This document shows, piece by piece, positions 8,530 to 19,105 of a stretch of 64,000 nt of DNA. Source of the stretch: Devosia oryzisoli (GTDB lineage: Bacteria > Pseudomonadota > Alphaproteobacteria > Rhizobiales > Devosiaceae). Location of the stretch: contig NZ_JACYFU010000001.1 in assembly GCF_014837245.1 (NCBI RefSeq), forward strand, positions 744,001 to 808,000. The letters are read 5' to 3'. A program made the translations under genes and the position numbers. The notes beneath the pieces were generated by a model that saw only the letters and a list, made by a program, of their open reading frames with translations, was not told the origin of the DNA and made no database searches. How positions within the stretch are numbered: position 1 is the first letter of the stretch; every line of letters begins with the position of its first letter.

Positions 8530-9660
8530 ATGGGACAGGCACTTAACATCTTTCTTCTAGCAGGTGAATCTTCGGGGGACCGCATTGCTGCCGATCTGGT
8601 GCGGCGATTGCGTTTACATGCTCCTGTCGAGCTGTCGGGTGTGGGCGGCGACGCCCTCGAAGCCGAAGGGCTCGTGTCGCTCTTTCCGATGCACGAACTG
8701 GCTGTGATGGGGTGGGCGGATGTCCTGCCGCGACTGCCCCGGCTGCTCTGGCGAGCGCGTCAGGTCGCCCGCACGATCATCCACACTCGCCCTGACGTTG
8801 TCGTCTTGGTAGATGCCCAGGTTTTTTCGAGCGTCGTCGCCGGACTGGTCCACAAGGCTGCGGCAGACATACCCGTGCTTCTGTGCGTTGCACCGGCCGT
8901 TTGGGCGTGGAAGCCGGAGCGGGCACAAGGCCTTAAGCCACGATTTCGAGAGGTGCTTGCTGTTTTGCCTTTCGAGCCCGCAGTAATGCGCGATGCGGGC
9001 GGACCCATGACGCACTACATCGGCCATCCGGCGACAGAACAGTTCATCCAGCGACTGGTACCGCCGCAACGCGGGCCATTGCTGCTGCTACCGGGTAGCC
9101 GAGATGGTGAGTTGCGACGACACCTGCCGCTGATGAAGGCGATTGCAGCGCGATTTTCAGATCATCCTCGGGTCACCGAATTTGTCCTGCCCACGCCACG
9201 CCATCTCGCGGATAAACTGCGCAGCGAGCTGAACTCCTGGCCTCTCCCGGTGACTGTCATCTCCGGACAAGCCGAGAAGAACGATGCCTTCGCTTCCGCT
9301 CTCGCTGCCGTAGCGGTAACTGGCACCGTGACACTCGAATTAGCCTTGGCTGGCATACCAATGGTGACGACATACGTCGCAGACAGGGGCCAAGCCAAGC
9401 GGTGGTTCCAGTACAAGGTCAAGTTCGCGGCTCTCCCCAACGCCATACTGGATCGCCCTCTGGTGCCAGAGGTGCTGCAGCTTGCGCCCGATGTCATGGC
9501 GTTGGGTGATGCCGTGGAGGCTCTGCTGAACCAAGCAGAGCACATGGAGCGCCAGTTGGAGGGCTTCGCTGAAATCAGGGCCGTGATGGAGACAGGAACT
9601 CCAACTGATCCGCGCGTGGATCCTGCTAGTCGTGTGCTAGCCAGTATTAATCGGCGGTAA
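8530..9660 (+). CDS. lpxB: Lipid A disaccharide synthase
   Basis: LpxB, a GT19 glycosyltransferase, joins lipid X to UDP-2,3-diacylglucosamine to form the lipid A disaccharide at the inner membrane. The N-terminal FLLAGESSGDRIAADL, the APAVWAWKPERA block, the YIGHP element and the nucleotide-sugar site LPGSRDGELRRHLPLM are all typical, and so is VTGTVTLELALAGIPMV. At 376 residues it is normal length. In many rhizobia-like genomes lpxI lies directly before it; here it does not. A bidirectional terminator follows. Confidence 0.96.
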   Translation: MGQALNIFLLAGESSGDRIAADLVRRLRLHAPVELSGVGGDALEAEGLVSLFPMHELAVMGWADVLPRLPRLLWRARQVARTIIHTRPDVVVLVDAQVFSSVVAGLVHKAAADIPVLLCVAPAVWAWKPERAQGLKPRFREVLAVLPFEPAVMRDAGGPMTHYIGHPATEQFIQRLVPPQRGPLLLLPGSRDGELRRHLPLMKAIAARFSDHPRVTEFVLPTPRHLADKLRSELNSWPLPVTVISGQAEKNDAFASALAAVAVTGTVTLELALAGIPMVTTYVADRGQAKRWFQYKVKFAALPNAILDRPLVPEVLQLAPDVMALGDAVEALLNQAEHMERQLEGFAEIRAVMETGTPTDPRVDPASRVLASINRR

Positions 9661-9666
9661 GCAAAA

Positions 9667-9694
9667 GGCCCCGCTCTTGCGGGGCCCTTGTTTG
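9667..9694. terminator. Bidirectional intrinsic terminator between convergent lpxB and gltA
   Basis: A perfect 8-bp GC stem, GGCCCCGC at 9667-9674 and GCGGGGCC at 9679-9686, closes a TCTT tetraloop. Rightward it is followed by CTTGTTTGTTGTTT. Leftward the AAAA at 9663-9666 supplies the U run for gltA transcripts. It sits in the 39-bp gap between the two convergent stop codons. Confidence 0.8.
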
Positions 9695-9699
9695 TTGTT

Positions 9700-10989
9700 T
9701 CAGCGGTCGCCGATCGGAGTGTAATCGCGCTCAGTAGCGCCATTGTAAAGCTGGCGTGGACGACCGATCTTCTTTTGCGGGTCGCCGATCATTTCCTTCC
9801 ACTGGCTGATCCACCCCACTGTCCGCGCGACGGCGAACAGCACCGTGAACATGGAGGTGGGGAAGCCAATCGCGTCCAGGATCACGCCGGAATAGAAGTC
9901 GACGTTCGGGTAAAGCTTGCGCTCGACGAAGTACGGATCCTCGAGGGCAATCTTTTCCAGTTCCTTGGCCACTTGCAGCGTCGGGTTGTTTTCGACACCG
10001 AGAATGTCGAGAACGCGATTGGCCGTCTGCTGCATGACCTTGGCGCGAGGGTCGTAGTTCTTGTAGACGCGGTGCCCGAAGCCCATAAGGCGGAACGGAT
10101 CGTTCTTGTCCTTCGCCCGAGCGATAAACTCGGGAATGCGGTCGACAGTTCCGATCTGGCGCAGCATGTTCAGCGCCGCTTCGTTCGCTCCGCCATGTGC
10201 CGGTCCCCAGAGGCAAGCTACGCCCGCAGCAATACAAGCGAAGGGATTGGCGTCCGACGAGCCCGACAGGCGAACGGTCGAGGTCGAGGCGTTCTGCTCA
10301 TGATCGGCGTGGAGCGTGAAAATCAGGTCCATCGCCCGGGCGATCTCGGGATCGATCTTGTACTCTTCAGCCGGAACGGAAAAGCACATGTAGAGGAAGT
10401 TGGACGCGTAATCGAGGTCGTTGCGCGGATACACGAATGGCTGGCCCACCGAGTACTTGTACGCCATCGCCGCGATTGTCGGCATCTTCGCGATCATGCG
10501 GATCGAGGCAATCTCGCGCTGCTGCGGATCGTTGATGTCCGTGCTGTCGTGATAGAAGGCCGCCATAGCGCCGACGACGCCAGTCATGATCGCCATCGGG
10601 TGCGCATCGCGGCGGAAGCCGCGATAGAAGTAGTGCATTTGCTCATGCACCATGGTGTGCTTGGTGACGAGTTGCTCGAACTCTTTCATCTGCTGCTTGC
10701 CGGGCAGTTCGCCGTAGAGCAGCAAGTAGCACACTTCGAGATAGTTGGACTTGTCTGCAAGCTGCTCGATTGGGTAGCCGCGATAGAGCAACTCTCCCTT
10801 GTCACCATCGATATAGGTGATCGCGCTGTCGCAGGCGGCTGTGGAGGTAAAGCCGGGGTCGTAGGTGAACAGGCCCGTCTTGGCGTAGAGGCTGCGGATA
10901 TCCATCACATCGGGGCCCACGGAACCACTCAGGATCGGGAATTCGTGGGTCTGGTTTCCGATGACGAGTTTGGCGACTTTTTCTGTCAT
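9700..10989 (-). CDS. gltA: Citrate synthase
   Basis: Condenses acetyl-CoA and oxaloacetate to citrate, the entry reaction of the TCA cycle. The active-site blocks are visible: [25 protein letters not shown] (with the second catalytic His) and [10 protein letters not shown] (with the catalytic Asp). A C-terminal arm follows, including RPRQLYNG. At 429 residues it resembles the hexameric type of Gram-negative bacteria. I start at the ATG at 10989, preceded by an AGGAG site; a longer frame to 11046 lacks this signal. It is transcribed towards lpxB and separated from it by a shared terminator. Confidence 0.96.
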   Translation of the reverse strand: MTEKVAKLVIGNQTHEFPILSGSVGPDVMDIRSLYAKTGLFTYDPGFTSTAACDSAITYIDGDKGELLYRGYPIEQLADKSNYLEVCYLLLYGELPGKQQMKEFEQLVTKHTMVHEQMHYFYRGFRRDAHPMAIMTGVVGAMAAFYHDSTDINDPQQREIASIRMIAKMPTIAAMAYKYSVGQPFVYPRNDLDYASNFLYMCFSVPAEEYKIDPEIARAMDLIFTLHADHEQNASTSTVRLSGSSDANPFACIAAGVACLWGPAHGGANEAALNMLRQIGTVDRIPEFIARAKDKNDPFRLMGFGHRVYKNYDPRAKVMQQTANRVLDILGVENNPTLQVAKELEKIALEDPYFVERKLYPNVDFYSGVILDAIGFPTSMFTVLFAVARTVGWISQWKEMIGDPQKKIGRPRQLYNGATERDYTPIGDR

Positions 10990-11125
10990 TAAGCTCTCCT
11001 CGCTGTGCCCGCGTAACCGCAGGAAATAAGTGCCGGGCAGGGGCATCTGGCGCGCTTTTAAGGTGGCGCAGAGGTATCAGCTTTTTGCAGAAGCAAGCAA
11101 CCGATTGATGACCGGCAGCCGGAGC

Positions 11126-12541
11126 TCACGCCCCGATCTGGTCACCCAGGCGTGCCATGGTCTCTTCTCGACCGATCAGAACCATGACTTCGAAAATCCC
11201 CGGCGATACCGTCCGGCCGGTAAGCGCCGCACGAAGTGGTTGCGCAAGCTTGCCGAGTTTGAGCCCCTTGGCTTCGGCCAGTTTACGCATGGCATCGTCG
11301 ATTTGAGGCACTGACCAATCGGCAAGCCCCCCTAACTTTTCGGCAATGCTGGCCAATGTCTGCCGGCTTTCCTCAGTCAGGAGGGCCAACGCTGCTCCGT
11401 CGGGCTTGATCGGCCGTTGCGCATAGATGAACTGGGCGAGGTCGATCAGCTCGAGGACCGTCTTGGCGCGCGGCTGGAGTTCGGGCAACGCGGCGAGAAT
11501 CGTGTCGCTGTTGGCCTTCAGCCCCGCCGCATCGTCAGCTCGACCAACTTCTTCCGCAGTCTCAACCATCACCTTGTAAAGATAGTGAGGTTCCGATTCC
11601 CGTATATAGTGGCCGTTGATGTTCTCGAGCTTGACGAAGTCGAAGCGAGCGGCCCCCTTGTTCAAGGCCTCGAGCGAGAACCACTCTACCATCTGCTGAG
11701 TCGAAAATATTTCGTCGTCGCCATGGCTCCAACCGAGGCGGGCGAGGTAATTGCGCACCGCGGCGGGCAGGTAGCCCATCTGACGATATGCCTCCACACC
11801 GAGCGCGCCGTGGCGCTTGGAGAGCTTGGCCCCGTCCGGTCCGTGGATGAGCGGGATGTGGGCCATCTCCGGCACCGTCCAACCCATCGCATTATAAATC
11901 ACGATCTGGCGGGCCGCATTGGTGAGGTGATCGTCGCCGCGGATGATGTGCGTCACACCCATATCGTGGTCGTCGACGACGACCGCGTGCATATAGGTGG
12001 GCGTCCCGTCAGAGCGCAAGATGATGAAGTCGTCCAGGTTCTCCGTCTTGAACACCACGTCACCCTGCACATGATCGTGCACGATGATCTCGCCCGAAAG
12101 CGGAGCTTTGATCCGGATGACCGGCGGCACGTCCTTGGGCGCTTCGGCGGGGTTACGGTCGCGCCAATAGCCGTTGTAGCGTGGAGGCCTGCCGGCGGCG
12201 CGGGCCTCTTCACGCATCTGGTCGAGTTCTGCCGGAGTACAGTAGCAATAGTACGCGTGTCCCATCCGGACGAGTTCGTGGGCAACTTCGGCGTGACGAG
12301 CCGCCCGGGCAAACTGGCTGATCGGCTCGCCCTCCCAGTCGAGCCCGAGCCACTTGAGCCCGTCGATCAAGGCAATAACGGCAGCTTCCGTAGAGCGTTC
12401 GCGGTCAGTGTCCTCGATCCGAAGCAGCATCTTGCCACCTTCATGCTTGGCGAAGGCCCAGCTGAAGAGGGCAGTCCGGGCACCGCCGATATGGAGGTAG
12501 CCAGTAGGAGAAGGAGCGAAGCGCGTTACGACCTGAGACAT
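11126..12541 (-). CDS. gltX: Glutamate--tRNA ligase
   Basis: Class I aminoacyl-tRNA synthetase charging tRNA-Glu. The HIGH-type motif is [17 protein letters not shown] (about residues 8-24) and the KMSKS-type motif is AKLSKRHG near residue 240; the rest is the all-helical anticodon-binding half. Many alphaproteobacteria carry two GluRS genes, one of which may serve tRNA-Gln by the indirect pathway, so whether this is the discriminating or non-discriminating copy cannot be told here. It lies upstream of gltA in the same direction, with a 136-bp gap that probably holds a gltA promoter. It is divergent from comEC. Confidence 0.95.
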   Translation of the reverse strand: MSQVVTRFAPSPTGYLHIGGARTALFSWAFAKHEGGKMLLRIEDTDRERSTEAAVIALIDGLKWLGLDWEGEPISQFARAARHAEVAHELVRMGHAYYCYCTPAELDQMREEARAAGRPPRYNGYWRDRNPAEAPKDVPPVIRIKAPLSGEIIVHDHVQGDVVFKTENLDDFIILRSDGTPTYMHAVVVDDHDMGVTHIIRGDDHLTNAARQIVIYNAMGWTVPEMAHIPLIHGPDGAKLSKRHGALGVEAYRQMGYLPAAVRNYLARLGWSHGDDEIFSTQQMVEWFSLEALNKGAARFDFVKLENINGHYIRESEPHYLYKVMVETAEEVGRADDAAGLKANSDTILAALPELQPRAKTVLELIDLAQFIYAQRPIKPDGAALALLTEESRQTLASIAEKLGGLADWSVPQIDDAMRKLAEAKGLKLGKLAQPLRAALTGRTVSPGIFEVMVLIGREETMARLGDQIGA

Positions 12542-12617
12542 GCGATCCGGAACGTTTGATGGAAGTGCGGGTCGTGTGTACCATAGGCTGGGGTGAGCGC
12601 AAGGGTAGGGGCAAGGC

Positions 12618-14756
12618 GTGCCGGATTGGCCGACGCCAGGCAGTTGGCGTGGTTTGGGTATTGTCGTGAAACCGCCCCTGGCTGGTTCGCTGCCATGGCC
12701 GCGCTTTGTTGTGTCATGGGTCGCTGGCCTTGCTCAAGCTGTCGCCCAGGCGCTGGAGCGGCGTCGGCTGTTCGTGCTCCTCCCTTTCGCACTCATCTGC
12801 GGTCTGGTCAGTTACGCAGCACTGCCCGAGGAGCCCGCGTCAGTCGTTCTTTGGGGAGGAGTGGCGCTTCTGGCCGTCTTGGGTTTCACTGCGGCTATAG
12901 TGTGCTCTCTTACCGGTCTGAGGCTCGCCGTACAGCTCTCGGCTCTGTGGCTGGGTTTCTGCCTCTTGCCTATCCACGGAGCGCTCTTCGGAACCCCGAT
13001 GCTGGCTTTTCCCGCTTACGGCACATATGAGGCACGGGTCGACGAGATCATTTCAGCAGATTCTCAGGCGCAACGCGTTGTTGTGTCGCAGCTTCTCCCG
13101 CTGGAAGATGCGCGAGAGCTGCGTCTCCGGCGGGCCCGGCTTTTCCTTCCTGCCGAACCCGTCCTTTCCCCCGGCGACCGCATTCAGGTGGCCCTGCGCC
13201 TTGCGCCCATTCCGGGTCCAGTACTGCCGGGTGGATATGACGGGCAGTTCCACTCTTATTTCTCCGGTATTGGCGCCTATGGATCCGCAACCGGCCATCT
13301 CGAGGTGATCGCGACAAATGCTGGCTCCGGTGTTGCCCGCGCCGTGCATGATCTGCGTACAACGATTGCCCGGCGCATCGAAAATACGCTCGACGGCTCC
13401 AGTGCTCCCATCGCCAAAGCCATGATCGTCGGTGACCAGAGCGGTATCACAGACGAGACGCGCGACGTGCTGGCTGCGGCCGGGCTCGCCCACATCTACT
13501 CGATCTCCGGCCTTCACCTCTCGATCGTTGCTGGAGGCATCTATTGGCTGGTGCGTCTGCTGCTTGCATCAATGCCGTTCACATTGACCTGGCCGATCAA
13601 GAAGATCGCGGCCATGGCGGGGCTTTTCGTCGCCTTCGCTTATCTTTTGCTGGCGGGCGGGGTTAACAACGTTCCGGCTTTTCGATCTACCTTGATGTTA
13701 GCCCTAGTTTTTGGAGCGGTGCTGGCCGGTAGGCAGGCCCTGACCATGCGCAACGTCGCCATCGCGGCAATTGTCATCATCCTCCTTGATCCCGCCAGCA
13801 TTTTTCGGCCCAGCTTCCAACTCTCCTTTGCCGCCGTGGTCGGGCTGATCGGAGTGTACGAACTGCCTTGGCCACGGCGCGCCGGAACGGGTTCTGTTGG
13901 GCGCATAACTTCAACCCTGCTGGCAACAGCGTGGACCAGCTTCATTGCCGGTGGGGCTACACTGCTATTTTCTGCCTATCATTTTCAGCAGACCGCGCCA
14001 CTTGGGGTCCTCGGAAACCTGCTGGCTCTGCCGTTCGTAAGCCTTGTCATCATGCCATTTGGGGTTCTGAGCGTTCTGCTCATGCCGCTCGCACTCGATG
14101 CGCCGGCACTCGTGCTGACTGGGTGGGGGATCGACCGCATGATGGACATTGCGGTGCTCGTCGCGGGTTGGAGCCGAGACCTTTCGTCAAATCCACTCCT
14201 GGCGCCCTGGGCCCTCCTCGCGGGACTGCTCGCCCTCGCTTGGTTCGCCTTGCTGGATACGCGCTGGCGCGTGCTGGGTCCTGCGGCGGCAATTCCCTTC
14301 ATTGTTCTGCTTGGCTTCGAGCCGCGCCCCGACGTGCTGATCGCCGACACAACTCAGGCAGTCGCGGTGCGCGACGGGGATGGGCTCTCCCTTGTTAGCG
14401 GACGCGCGGGCAGTTTTGCGACCGAAGTTTGGGGCCAGCACTATCAGACGCCGATAGAACAGGATCACCGCAGCGAACGATGCGATAGCCTCGGTTGCAT
14501 CGTCAGCTTGCCAGAGTTCTCGGTGGCAGTTGTGCGCAATGCCGCCGCCTTCGCCGAAGATTGCGGAGCCCACGAGCTGCTGGTGACGCGGATCGATCCG
14601 CCTCAATGGTGTCGGAGTGAGGGCCTCGTCATCGGACCCGATGAGCTTGAACGCGGCGGGGTTCAGTGGCTGCATTGGAACCAGGATGCCGGGCGATTTG
14701 ATGTCCGCCCGGCCATCGATCACCTCAATCGGCCGTGGCGAGTCTTGCCACGGTGA
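12618..14756 (+). CDS. comEC: ComEC/Rec2-family inner-membrane DNA uptake protein
   Basis: ComEC forms the inner-membrane channel for single-stranded DNA uptake in natural transformation. This 712-residue protein shows an N-terminal soluble DUF4131-like region after the first helices. The competence-domain signature follows: [11 protein letters not shown] then [19 protein letters not shown], then a series of membrane helices. The C-terminal ~150 residues are soluble but lack the HxHxDH metal motif of full ComEC, as is common in alphaproteobacteria. The GTG start at 12618 with GGGG upstream is tentative. The last 32 bp overlap the 3' end of the convergent GH42 gene. Functional competence is not shown by this gene alone. 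Confidence 0.85.
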   Translation: MPDWPTPGSWRGLGIVVKPPLAGSLPWPRFVVSWVAGLAQAVAQALERRRLFVLLPFALICGLVSYAALPEEPASVVLWGGVALLAVLGFTAAIVCSLTGLRLAVQLSALWLGFCLLPIHGALFGTPMLAFPAYGTYEARVDEIISADSQAQRVVVSQLLPLEDARELRLRRARLFLPAEPVLSPGDRIQVALRLAPIPGPVLPGGYDGQFHSYFSGIGAYGSATGHLEVIATNAGSGVARAVHDLRTTIARRIENTLDGSSAPIAKAMIVGDQSGITDETRDVLAAAGLAHIYSISGLHLSIVAGGIYWLVRLLLASMPFTLTWPIKKIAAMAGLFVAFAYLLLAGGVNNVPAFRSTLMLALVFGAVLAGRQALTMRNVAIAAIVIILLDPASIFRPSFQLSFAAVVGLIGVYELPWPRRAGTGSVGRITSTLLATAWTSFIAGGATLLFSAYHFQQTAPLGVLGNLLALPFVSLVIMPFGVLSVLLMPLALDAPALVLTGWGIDRMMDIAVLVAGWSRDLSSNPLLAPWALLAGLLALAWFALLDTRWRVLGPAAAIPFIVLLGFEPRPDVLIADTTQAVAVRDGDGLSLVSGRAGSFATEVWGQHYQTPIEQDHRSERCDSLGCIVSLPEFSVAVVRNAAAFAEDCGAHELLVTRIDPPQWCRSEGLVIGPDELERGGVQWLHWNQDAGRFDVRPAIDHLNRPWRVLPR

Positions 14757-16680
14757 CGCCTGCCGGCTCCATCTCTGGTCCACCCACAACGTATCCAGCC
14801 TCGTCGGCGGCCGCATTCAGCGTCGCTGGGCTCGAGCCGTAGTTGACGTAGACACGGAAGTCGCCGCGCACCCGGGAGCGCACGCCAGCAGGGAGATTGA
14901 GCGTCGGCAGGTTGGCTTCAGCGATGAGATAGTCCACGACCCGCTGGACCAAGGCCCTGTCACCGCTGGACGTCATGTAGAACAGCTTGCCCTGGGCAAT
15001 CAGCACCGGAACGTCCTCGCTGTCCTCCATCACGACCTTGGCACGTGTCTCCACCTTTTCCCGCCATAGTTGGCTCGCGCCGCCGCCCTTCACGGTCACG
15101 GCGAGGCCTGGCGGAATGGTATCGACCCGCGTAACCTTCGCATCGAGAAGGTTCTGCGGAAGGTCTGGACCCAGACCCTTGGGAATTGAGAAGTTCTCCG
15201 TCTTCGAGCCTGTGCGCGGACCGACCAGAAGATGGCCCTCGAACGTGTTGACGGCATCTCTGAGTGCAACCGTCCAGGCGAGTAGCGCAGGTATCGCCAC
15301 GATGTCGTAGCCTTCAAAGCTGGGGGTCGTCGACGGTAGCACGTCGATATCCACACCGTGCTTGCGGAATGCGCTGTAGATCGCCCGCACATGGCCCCCG
15401 TGAGAGAAACCTCTGGCTTGCTGCTCGATTTCCCAGGCCCACTCGCTCTGGTAGTCATATATGACAGCGACGCGCCCCCTGGCCATGTCGCCGCCGAAGT
15501 TTGCTTTCTGGAGTTCTGCCGAAACCTGCGCGGCGGCATGATAACCCGGGGCTGGCTCGCTGTCCGGCCGCAGCAGGCCCGAGTGCATCTGCTCCTGGCC
15601 GAAGGGCGCCTGCCGCCAACGGAAATATGAGACGACTTCAGCGCCGTGTGCAAAGGCTTCCCAAGCCCAGGCCCGGGCCATGCCGGGCAGGGGATCGGGG
15701 TTGAACTGCGCCCAATTCACCGGACCCGGTTGCTGTTCCATGATCCACCAGCGGCCATGGCCCACAGAACGATAGAGATCGTGGTGGAAGGCGGCGTTGT
15801 CCGGATCTCCCTGGCGCATGTAGAGGCGCTTTATTTCATCGGGCTCGTCGCTGACCGCAAGGTGACCTATCGGGTAGGAGTCCCAGCTGGCTACGTCGAT
15901 GCTCTTGGCCAGATCGAAGTGATCAAACTCGGCATACCGGCTCATGAAGTTATGGATGACCGGCAGATCGGGCATGCGCGCCTTGAGGATGTCGTACTGC
16001 ACCTTGTTGAACGCAGCGACCTGATCCGAGGAGTAGCGGCGGAAGTCGAGAGCATGGATTGGATTGGGCTCGCAAACCAGCAGATTAGGGAGCCCGATCT
16101 GGTCGAACCGGTTGTAGTCCATGGACCAGAAGGCGTTGCCCCACGCCTTGTTGAGGGTCTCAACCGAACCGTATTTTTCTTCCAGCCAGTGTTGAAAACC
16201 AAGACGGGCCGCGTCGGAATAGGAATAGGTTGTGCCATGGCAGCCGTATTCGTTGTCCGTCTGCCAGCCGCCGAGGGCGGGGTGGTCTCCGAGGGCGTCC
16301 GCGAGTATCCGGGTGATCCGAGCCGCTTCGTCCCGATAGCCGAGATGCGAGAAATCGTAATGCCGGCGTGAACCAAAGCCTTTTACATGACCGTTGGCAT
16401 CGACGGGAAGCATATCCGGATGCTTGTCGATCATCCAGCGCGGAGGCGTCGCCGTAGGCGTTCCGATAATGACCTTGAGCCCATGGCGGCCCAGAACGTC
16501 CACGGCACGGATCATCCAATCGAGCTGGAGGTTGTCTGGGGTAGGCTCCAACCGAGACCAAGCGAACTCGCCGATGCGAACGTAGCGTATGCCAACTTCG
16601 CTCATCCGGGCGGCATCGCGTTCCCAGAGGTCTTCAGGCCAGTGTTCCGGATAATAGCAGACGCCAAGGACTGGATTCAT
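14725..16680 (-). CDS. Glycoside hydrolase family 42 beta-galactosidase
   Basis: GH42 enzymes release terminal beta-linked galactose; some members also act on alpha-L-arabinopyranosides. The TIM-barrel N-terminus starts with LGVCYYPEHWPEDLWE. The acid/base Glu144 lies in GWQTDNEYGCH and the nucleophile Glu315 in WWIMEQQPGPVNW. A trimerisation domain and a small C-terminal beta domain complete the 651 residues. There is no signal peptide, so it should act in the cytoplasm on imported oligosaccharide. It is the last gene of the dgoK-dgoA-lactonase-GH42 unit, 9 bp after the lactonase. Its end overlaps comEC by 32 bp. Confidence 0.92.
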   Translation of the reverse strand: MNPVLGVCYYPEHWPEDLWERDAARMSEVGIRYVRIGEFAWSRLEPTPDNLQLDWMIRAVDVLGRHGLKVIIGTPTATPPRWMIDKHPDMLPVDANGHVKGFGSRRHYDFSHLGYRDEAARITRILADALGDHPALGGWQTDNEYGCHGTTYSYSDAARLGFQHWLEEKYGSVETLNKAWGNAFWSMDYNRFDQIGLPNLLVCEPNPIHALDFRRYSSDQVAAFNKVQYDILKARMPDLPVIHNFMSRYAEFDHFDLAKSIDVASWDSYPIGHLAVSDEPDEIKRLYMRQGDPDNAAFHHDLYRSVGHGRWWIMEQQPGPVNWAQFNPDPLPGMARAWAWEAFAHGAEVVSYFRWRQAPFGQEQMHSGLLRPDSEPAPGYHAAAQVSAELQKANFGGDMARGRVAVIYDYQSEWAWEIEQQARGFSHGGHVRAIYSAFRKHGVDIDVLPSTTPSFEGYDIVAIPALLAWTVALRDAVNTFEGHLLVGPRTGSKTENFSIPKGLGPDLPQNLLDAKVTRVDTIPPGLAVTVKGGGASQLWREKVETRAKVVMEDSEDVPVLIAQGKLFYMTSSGDRALVQRVVDYLIAEANLPTLNLPAGVRSRVRGDFRVYVNYGSSPATLNAAADEAGYVVGGPEMEPAGVTVARLATAD

Positions 16681-16689
16681 GTCACCGCT

Positions 16690-17565
16690 CTAAAGTGCAA
16701 TGGGGGTTTCGGGCTGGCCTGCAACGTCTACGTCAATGAAAAAGACGCCGCCGGCAGCCTGCTCTTGAGCCAGTTGCTCGGCCGGGAGATTCTTGTTGGC
16801 CGTCGTGATGAATAGGCGCTTGAGGTCGCTGCCGCCGAAGGCCGGGCAGGTGACCTGACTGACCGGCAATTCCACGATGCGGTCGATTGATCCGTCGGGC
16901 GCGTGGCGGACAACACAGCTGCCACCCCAGCGGGCGTTCCAGACAAAACCCTCGCTGTCGCACACAGCGCCATCGGGGAAGCCGCGATGGTCCGAGACGT
17001 CTGCGAACAGCTCCCATTCACCGGTTCGCAGGCCCGTTCCCGGATCTGTCTCGCATTTCAGGATTTTCTTCGTCGGCGTGTCGGCCCAATACGCAATCCG
17101 GCCGTCGGGCGAAAAGCAGGTGGCGTTGGCAATCTTGGATGAAGAAATGATCTTGGTGAGCTTTCCCGCCCGATAGTGATAGACCGCGCCTGCCGCCTCG
17201 CCCTCGCTTTTCTGCATCGTACCGATCCAGAATGCGCCTGAGGGGTGGACCCGACTGTCGTTGGTACGGTTCGCAGGAACGTCTTTCTCGATATCAACAA
17301 TGACATCTATGGTGCCTGACAGCAGATCGAAGCGCTTCAGGCCCGTTTCTGTCGCAAGCGCCAGAGTATCTTTGTCGATGATAGCCGCGGCAGCAACGAA
17401 CTCCTCGAAGCTCCACTCTCCGTCACTCTCTCCGGTCTGGTGAGCGGAAAACAGCTTCTTGTTGTTGATATCGAACCAAAACAGGCGCTGTCGGTCCGGA
17501 TGCCAGAAAGGACCTTCACCCAAGGCACACTGGCTGTCGATCAGAAGTTGAGCGGTGTCGTTCAC
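16690..17565 (-). CDS. SMP-30/gluconolaconase family sugar lactonase
   Basis: A six-bladed beta-propeller lactonase that opens aldonolactones such as galactono- or glucono-1,5-lactone. The metal site can be followed: Glu17 in ALGEGPFWH, an Asn in the IANATCFSPDG segment and an Asp in GFPDGAVCDSEG. TNDSRVHPSGAFWIGTM is also characteristic. No signal peptide is present. The ATG overlaps the dgoA stop by 4 bp. Next to DgoA, DgoK and a beta-galactosidase, galactonolactone is the likeliest substrate, but that is inferred from context; arabinono- or fuconolactone are alternatives. Confidence 0.88.
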   Translation of the reverse strand: MNDTAQLLIDSQCALGEGPFWHPDRQRLFWFDINNKKLFSAHQTGESDGEWSFEEFVAAAAIIDKDTLALATETGLKRFDLLSGTIDVIVDIEKDVPANRTNDSRVHPSGAFWIGTMQKSEGEAAGAVYHYRAGKLTKIISSSKIANATCFSPDGRIAYWADTPTKKILKCETDPGTGLRTGEWELFADVSDHRGFPDGAVCDSEGFVWNARWGGSCVVRHAPDGSIDRIVELPVSQVTCPAFGGSDLKRLFITTANKNLPAEQLAQEQAAGGVFFIDVDVAGQPETPIAL

Positions 17566-18173
17566 TGAAGTTGTGCCCTGTCATAAGCGGCAACGGCCGT
17601 TGAGGCGCGCTCTGCAACATCGGCAGCTGACATGCCGGGCTTGTAGAGGTAGGTGCCGAGGCCGAAGCCGGTGCAACCGACAGCGAAGAAATCCGCAAAG
17701 TTATCCGGATTGGCCCCACCGACTGCATAAACCGGCACGATCGGCGGCAGGACGGCCTTCATCGCCTTGATGCCCTTGGCCCCGAGGACCTCCGCCGGGA
17801 AAAACTTGAGTCCGGTGGCGCCGGACCGGATTGCGGTGAAGGCATCGGTGGGAGAAAAAACACCAGGATATGATTTGAGCCCGAGTCGATGCGTCTCCTC
17901 GATCACCGCCACATTGGTATCCGGAGAAACGATGAAGGTTCCGCCCGCTGCGGCGACGGCGCCGACGTCGGCCGTGCTCAACACTGTACCCGCACCGATT
18001 TCAGCGCGATCTGAAAACGATCTGGCAGCTTGCCCGATACTATCCAGGGCGCCGGGGGAATTGAGCGGCACCTCGATCAGGGTGATCCCGGCATCCACCA
18101 ATGCATGGCAGACCGGCCCAGCTTCGGCGGGCGTGATGCCTCGCAAAATGGCGATGATGTGCCGTTGCGTCAT
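17562..18173 (-). CDS. dgoA: 2-dehydro-3-deoxy-6-phosphogalactonate aldolase
   Basis: Class I aldolase that splits KDPGal into pyruvate and glyceraldehyde-3-phosphate, the last step of galactonate catabolism. Glu34 lies in LIEVPLNSP; the PLNSP motif is typical of DgoA rather than of the KDPG aldolase Eda. The Schiff-base Lys123 is in GLKFFPAEV. I start at the ATG at 18173, 11 bp after dgoK, with AAGGGA upstream. That gives 203 residues, the family norm; a longer frame runs back into dgoK. The stop overlaps the lactonase start. Confidence 0.92.
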   Translation of the reverse strand: MTQRHIIAILRGITPAEAGPVCHALVDAGITLIEVPLNSPGALDSIGQAARSFSDRAEIGAGTVLSTADVGAVAAAGGTFIVSPDTNVAVIEETHRLGLKSYPGVFSPTDAFTAIRSGATGLKFFPAEVLGAKGIKAMKAVLPPIVPVYAVGGANPDNFADFFAVGCTGFGLGTYLYKPGMSAADVAERASTAVAAYDRAQLQ

Positions 18174-18184
18174 ATCATTCCCTT

Positions 18185-19105
18185 TCAAGCAAGCTGCTGA
18201 CGTGCGGCCGAGAGGCCGGCGATAGCGACCGAGGTCGCGTCGACCGGACGACCGTCCTTGCCGGCCATCGACAAAACCGTGGCATAAAGGGCGCATAGAC
18301 TGGTCGAGCCGATCAATGGGACAGCCGCCTCTCCGATGTCGTCGAGGTGGGCAGCGACCTCTGTTCCTATCAAAAGTCCTGAAAGATAACCGGCGCACCA
18401 GCTCGAATCGCGGCCCGACAGCAGCGACGCCGCCCGTACCCGGAAAAGTTGCCCCAATAGATCCTGCGGGCGGGCCAGCCCGTCACTTGCCCCAGTACCA
18501 AATCCTGCGTCGCGCGCGGCGCCATCATTTTCGCCCGTGAGCGAATGTCGAAGCACCGAATGCGTACGCAGCACTTCGAAAACTTCTCCCGTCATCGCCG
18601 TCGAGAATTGGCCTATGTGTGTGTCGCGCAAATACGCCCACTTCGAGTGGGTCCCGGGCATGCAGACCAAGCCCTCATAACCTTGCTGGGTGCTGGCAAG
18701 CCCGAGCAGTTGCGTTTCCTCGCCACGCATAACGTTCTCGCCGCCGCGCTTCTGACACACGCCTGGGAGGATGGAGACGGAAAGGGTGGAGCCCGGCACG
18801 TCCGGACGTACGGAGGACTGCGCCAGCCCCCGAAGGTCGGTGGGGGCCTCCAGATAGGGAGCCTCAATCCAGCCCTGACGGGCACCGGCCATACCGCATA
18901 CAAGCACATCGAGGTGCCGGCCGTCCTCGACGCCAAGCTCTCGCACCACGTCCTGTAATGCCTGCGGGTACTGGCCGCGCTCGAGTTTCCCCATTCCCTT
19001 GTCCGAGGTCGCGCTGGATATGGGGGCTCCCGCTACGCTCATGCCCCAGGCGCGCAGATTTGAGGTGCCCCAGTCGACAGCGACCCATTCGATGGCATCC
19101 GACAC
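18185..19105 (-). CDS. dgoK: 2-dehydro-3-deoxygalactonokinase
   Basis: Phosphorylates 2-keto-3-deoxygalactonate to KDPGal. The ASKHA-fold phosphate motif is VAVDWGTSNLRAW (residues 8-20). The DgoK-specific blocks CGMAGARQGWIEAPY, MPGTHSKWAYL and STAMTGEVFEVL follow. I prefer the GTG at 19105, with TGGGGGTT about seven bases upstream, giving 306 residues; a TTG at 19123 would add six. It is the first gene of a four-gene unit (dgoK-dgoA-lactonase-GH42) and is divergent from the sugar-acid dehydratase. Confidence 0.92.
   Translation of the reverse strand: MSDAIEWVAVDWGTSNLRAWGMSVAGAPISSATSDKGMGKLERGQYPQALQDVVRELGVEDGRHLDVLVCGMAGARQGWIEAPYLEAPTDLRGLAQSSVRPDVPGSTLSVSILPGVCQKRGGENVMRGEETQLLGLASTQQGYEGLVCMPGTHSKWAYLRDTHIGQFSTAMTGEVFEVLRTHSVLRHSLTGENDGAARDAGFGTGASDGLARPQDLLGQLFRVRAASLLSGRDSSWCAGYLSGLLIGTEVAAHLDDIGEAAVPLIGSTSLCALYATVLSMAGKDGRPVDATSVAIAGLSAARQQLA

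Noticed and set aside
9688-10992. Open frame of about 430 codons on the plus strand
   Set aside because: It is antisense to gltA, which is unambiguous.
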